DNA from: Akebia trifoliata
Taxonomy: Eukaryota; Streptophyta; Magnoliopsida; Ranunculales; Lardizabalaceae
Assembly (NCBI GenBank): GCA_017979445.1
Contig: CM030718.1
Coordinates: 20,641,021 to 20,705,020 of the forward strand
Direction of reading: 5' to 3'
DNA length: 64,000 nt
The position numbers and the translations under genes were made by a program. Below the pieces are notes generated by a model that searched no databases, had not been told where the DNA came from, and saw only the letters and a program-made list of their open reading frames with translations. Shown one piece after another: positions 61,361 through 64,000 of this stretch (positions within the stretch are counted from its first letter, which is position 1; each line of letters opens with the position of its first letter).

Positions 61361-61640
61361 TTCTCATTGGTCCATTTCAAAATTATACTTCCACCATTGC
61401 TTTATTTGTTATTTACAAATGAACCAAAGTCTACTTTTCACCTACCACTTCACCTTTACACATGTCATCCTCCTATTCACCTTCCCAAATGTGCTTTTAT
61501 TTTCCCATTGGTCCATTTCAAAACTACACTTCCACCCTTGCTTTATGAGTTATTTACAAATAAACCAAGATCTACTTTTTACCTACCACTCCACCTTTAC
61601 ACATGTCACTCCCCCATTCACCCTCCCAAAAGTACTTTTG
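61361..61640 (+). repeat. 141-bp tandem duplication in the solo LTR
   Basis: TTCTCATTGGTCCATTTCAA at 61,361 recurs as TTCCCATTGGTCCATTTCAA at 61,502, and the following ACTTCCACC, TTATTTACAAAT, CACCTTTACACATGTCA and TTCACC words keep the same spacing. Confidence 0.85.
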
Positions 61641-62841
61641 TTCTCTCACATCTATTTACCAAAAAACCAAGGATCAAAGCATGCTTTTAGGGTTTCTTCA
61701 CAAATGTCATCTTTACCCCCATACAAATAAAAAATCCAAAAAGAAATAACCTAAATCTCATGTCCATTTTCTTCATTTTTAGGGTTGGACCACTTTATCC
61801 CCAAAAGTCCTCCAAAAACTCTATAAATACCCTCATTTTCTATGAACAACTCATGCTCTCAAGCCCCCATCTCTCAACCTAAAACTCTACAAAAATTCCT
61901 ACTCATTCTCTCATCTTCTAAACTTCAACTCAACCCTCAATCATCTCATTCATCTCTCAAGCCTACTCTTCAGGGTTCAAGTTCATTAAGGGACAAGGTG
62001 GGGATAAGATGTAGTTATTTATTTTAAAGCTTGCATCTTCTTATTCTAATCCTCTATTTTATTTTCTCTTTTAGAAATCCTTTAGGATGTAATGCACACC
62101 CTCTCCCATCCCCGGTAGATTGGACTAAGGTTCGATCGAAAGGACGGGGGTCGAAGCCCTTTTCATCCCAATCTCATGCATCATCTTGTACACAATGCAC
62201 ACACTCACTTATGCATGGCAATGATGAAGAAATGTGTCACCCTCTTGATGGGGTGAAACACTAAGTTTCTAGCCATGCATACATACATCATGGTTGTGAC
62301 TTCAAGGGAACTCCATTATGGAGTCTCTCTAAGAGTTCAAACCAACATTCATTTCATAAATTTAATGTGATTATATGGGTCATTCTCTTCCATAGAATGT
62401 CCCTAATGTCACATTGAAATCAAAATCCCTTTTTTAGGGAACATTCCACTTAATGCACACACCACTCTTACCATACATTCTCATGCATTTTAATATTTGT
62501 TTTCTTGAGTTTTTTACAAAATAAAATGGCCAAGCAAGGTAACCACCTTTGGTGGAGAGGATGGGGTGCCTAACACCTTCCCCATCCTCTAACCGGACCT
62601 CCTTACCTAGATCTTAGGTAGACCGTGCCCTTTCCAACATATGAGAGTCACTACAATGCCATGGAAAAAATGATTTTCAAAATGATCAATTCGGGTGCCC
62701 ATTCACACCCATTTCTAAAAAAGAATGGTGGCGACTCCAAATAATGTAGCATTGAGGTTCATTGTGAACATTTCATGTCTACAGGATGATTGGGACTCAA
62801 CAACTGAGTCTTCATGAATGTACACCGGTGTGAAATTTATC

Positions 62842-64000
62842 TGTAGACACCCCATTTTTGCAACCGCCTGATTAATCAAGTCGTCAATCCGATCGCAAAG
62901 GTTCCCAATGATGGATGTCTATTCCAATGCTTTACTTTGTTACCAAATATGTTTCAGAAATCCGGATGAGGTATCTTGAACTGACAAAACTTAGAAACCA
63001 CGCTACGCTAGGAAAATACTACCCCAGAAACATAGAAATCATCATCCTGCAAGCCAAAAAGAAACTTCACGATAAAAATCACTAAAAATGACCAAATTAC
63101 CAAAATACCCCTAACATCAAAACAACTTTAGAGCCTACATTACGCTTAGGAAAATCCGTTCAAATACATAAAACGACAAATCGAAACCAAATAAATCATT
63201 TCGCCAATTTTCACAAAATTTGACAAAATTACGAAAATACCCCTCATAAAATTCACGACCATTTCACATAAAAATTTCATAAATGATAAAAACCAATATT
63301 CCCATTGAATTCCTTATGAAAAACTGATTTCAAAACATCCTGGAACATTGAAAAACGACTTAAAACGTAAAAAATCCTCTCCGAGGGCAAAACGATAATT
63401 TCACAATTTTAATAATTAAAAATTTCAAAATTAATAAATAAATCATTAAATAATGTAAAGTGAAACATTAATAAAATTAATTTTAAAAATGTGAACAAAA
63501 AAATCGATCAATCAAGCTTTCAGGCAAAATTGTTGAGGGTTCGCAAGATATTTTTTTAAGGACCCCTCCATTTGGGGGTCCAAAGAATTAAAGATATAAT
63601 AGAGAGGGGTTCTCTAAAAATTTAAAGTCAATCAAGCAAGACTAAAGTCAAGATATTAAAGTCAATCAAATAAAACTAAAGTCAAAATTAAAGTCAATTA
63701 AGTAAGACTAAAGTCAAGTATTAAAGTCAATCTCATAAGACTAAAGTCAAAATCCTAAATCAAAACCATAATCTAAACTAATCAAGTCAATCTCATAAGA
63801 CTAAAGTCAAAACCCTAAATCAAAACCCTAATCTAAACTAATCAAGTCAATCTCCTAAGACTAAAGTCAAAACCCTAAGTCAAAACCCTAAAGACTAAGT
63901 CCATCTCATGAGACCAAAGTCTAAACCCTAATTGAAACCCTAAAAAGAAACCCTAATCAAACCCTAATGCTTCTAAAAACTTTATAAATAGGAGCCTCCA
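62842..64000 (+). repeat. A-family LTR, 5' part, cut by the window end
   Basis: It begins TGTAGACACCCCATTTTTGC and follows the LTRs of element A to the TATA box at 63,983-63,990. It has about 150 extra bases at 63,475-63,625 (including GACCCCTCCATTTGGGGGTC) that element A lacks. It may be a solo LTR or the start of another full element. Confidence 0.92.

Larger units (their letters stand above)
60819..62783 (+). repeat. Solo LTR (1,965 bp) with TSD GGATG, inserted in element B
   Basis: It begins TGTAGACACCCC and ends CATGTCTACA, with perfect 8-bp inverted termini TGTAGACA/TGTCTACA. GGATG occurs at 60,814-60,818 and 62,784-62,788. It contains a degenerate CCAAATCCAAGTCC minisatellite, a 141-bp tandem duplication, a TATA box (TATAAATA, 61,822-61,829) and the GGGTGCCTAACACCTTCC and GGTGGCGACTCC motifs of Tat LTRs. 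No internal region is present, so it arose by recombination between its two LTRs. The ORFs inside it are not genes. Confidence 0.92.
26070..62841 (-). mobile_element. Element B: minus-strand Tat Gypsy retrotransposon split by nested insertions
   Basis: The minus-strand order is: spacer upstream of RT (62,841-62,784 and 60,818-59,877), RT (59,876-58,974), RNase H and archaeal-type RNase H (58,973-58,100), integrase (to about 56,958), 3' UTR (46,520-46,025 and 29,426-27,378), polypurine tract (27,377-27,365) and 3' LTR (27,364-26,070). Inserted sequences are a solo LTR, a Copia element and element A, and an A-family LTR interrupts the 5' side at 62,842. Gag, protease and the 5' LTR lie beyond the window or are lost. 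Many stops and lost catalytic residues show it is dead. Confidence 0.8.

Noticed and set aside
60921..61730. ORFs with KPKSKSIS-type repeats and a 177-codon frame
   Set aside because: They lie inside a solo LTR and reflect a minisatellite and a tandem duplication; no protein features.

Overview
The window is nuclear DNA of a flowering plant, probably not a grass. It is AT-rich and contains GT-AG introns, teloboxes, TATA-containing LTRs and plant-only retrotransposon lineages (Ogre/Tat Gypsy, Sirevirus Copia). About 12 kb is genic and the other 52 kb is repeat DNA. No RNA genes or CRISPR arrays were seen.

1-12,000, gene-bearing part. The window opens inside the 3' end of a plus-strand Tat-type Gypsy element (antisense ORF remnant, polypurine tract, LTR to about 2,097). 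Next come the last two exons of an At5g02240-like NAD(P)-binding Rossmann-fold (atypical SDR) gene (2,948-3,324, +). Convergent to it lies a complete nine-coding-exon gene for a telomere-repeat-binding protein of the TRP/TRFL family (4,775-10,167, -). Its ubiquitin-like region and C-terminal telobox Myb domain are intact, but one exon carries a 1-bp frameshift.

12,000-25,100, gene-poor repeat DNA. It holds a degenerate LTR pair with no coding interior (about 14.2-17.7 kb), a 64-65 bp minisatellite, two copies of a foldback family, a hAT-like MITE with 8-bp target duplication, and other short foldbacks.

25,139-64,000, a nest of LTR retrotransposons. The oldest visible layer is a minus-strand LTR (25,139-26,069). 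A minus-strand Tat element, B, is inserted in it: 3' LTR 26,070-27,364, integrase and RT at 57-60 kb, 5' end beyond the window. B is interrupted by: (i) element A, a 16.6 kb plus-strand Ogre-like Tat element (29,427-46,024) with exact TSD CCTGG; (ii) a young Sirevirus (Copia) of about 10.4 kb (46,521-56,957) with an almost continuous pol and an envelope-like ORF; (iii) a solo LTR (60,819-62,783) with TSD GGATG; and (iv) a further A-family LTR starting at 62,842 and cut by the window end. Between B's 3' UTR and its polypurine tract sits a decayed, apparently intronless fragment of an HD-ZIP class IV homeobox gene, on the same strand as B.

The host genes do not form an operon or pathway. The retroelement ORFs follow each element's own order: ORF1, gag, protease, RT, RNase H, archaeal-type RNase H and integrase in A; gag, protease, integrase, RT, RNase H and env-like in the Copia. 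Most are broken by stops or frameshifts. All functional statements rest on residues read by eye; no database search was possible.
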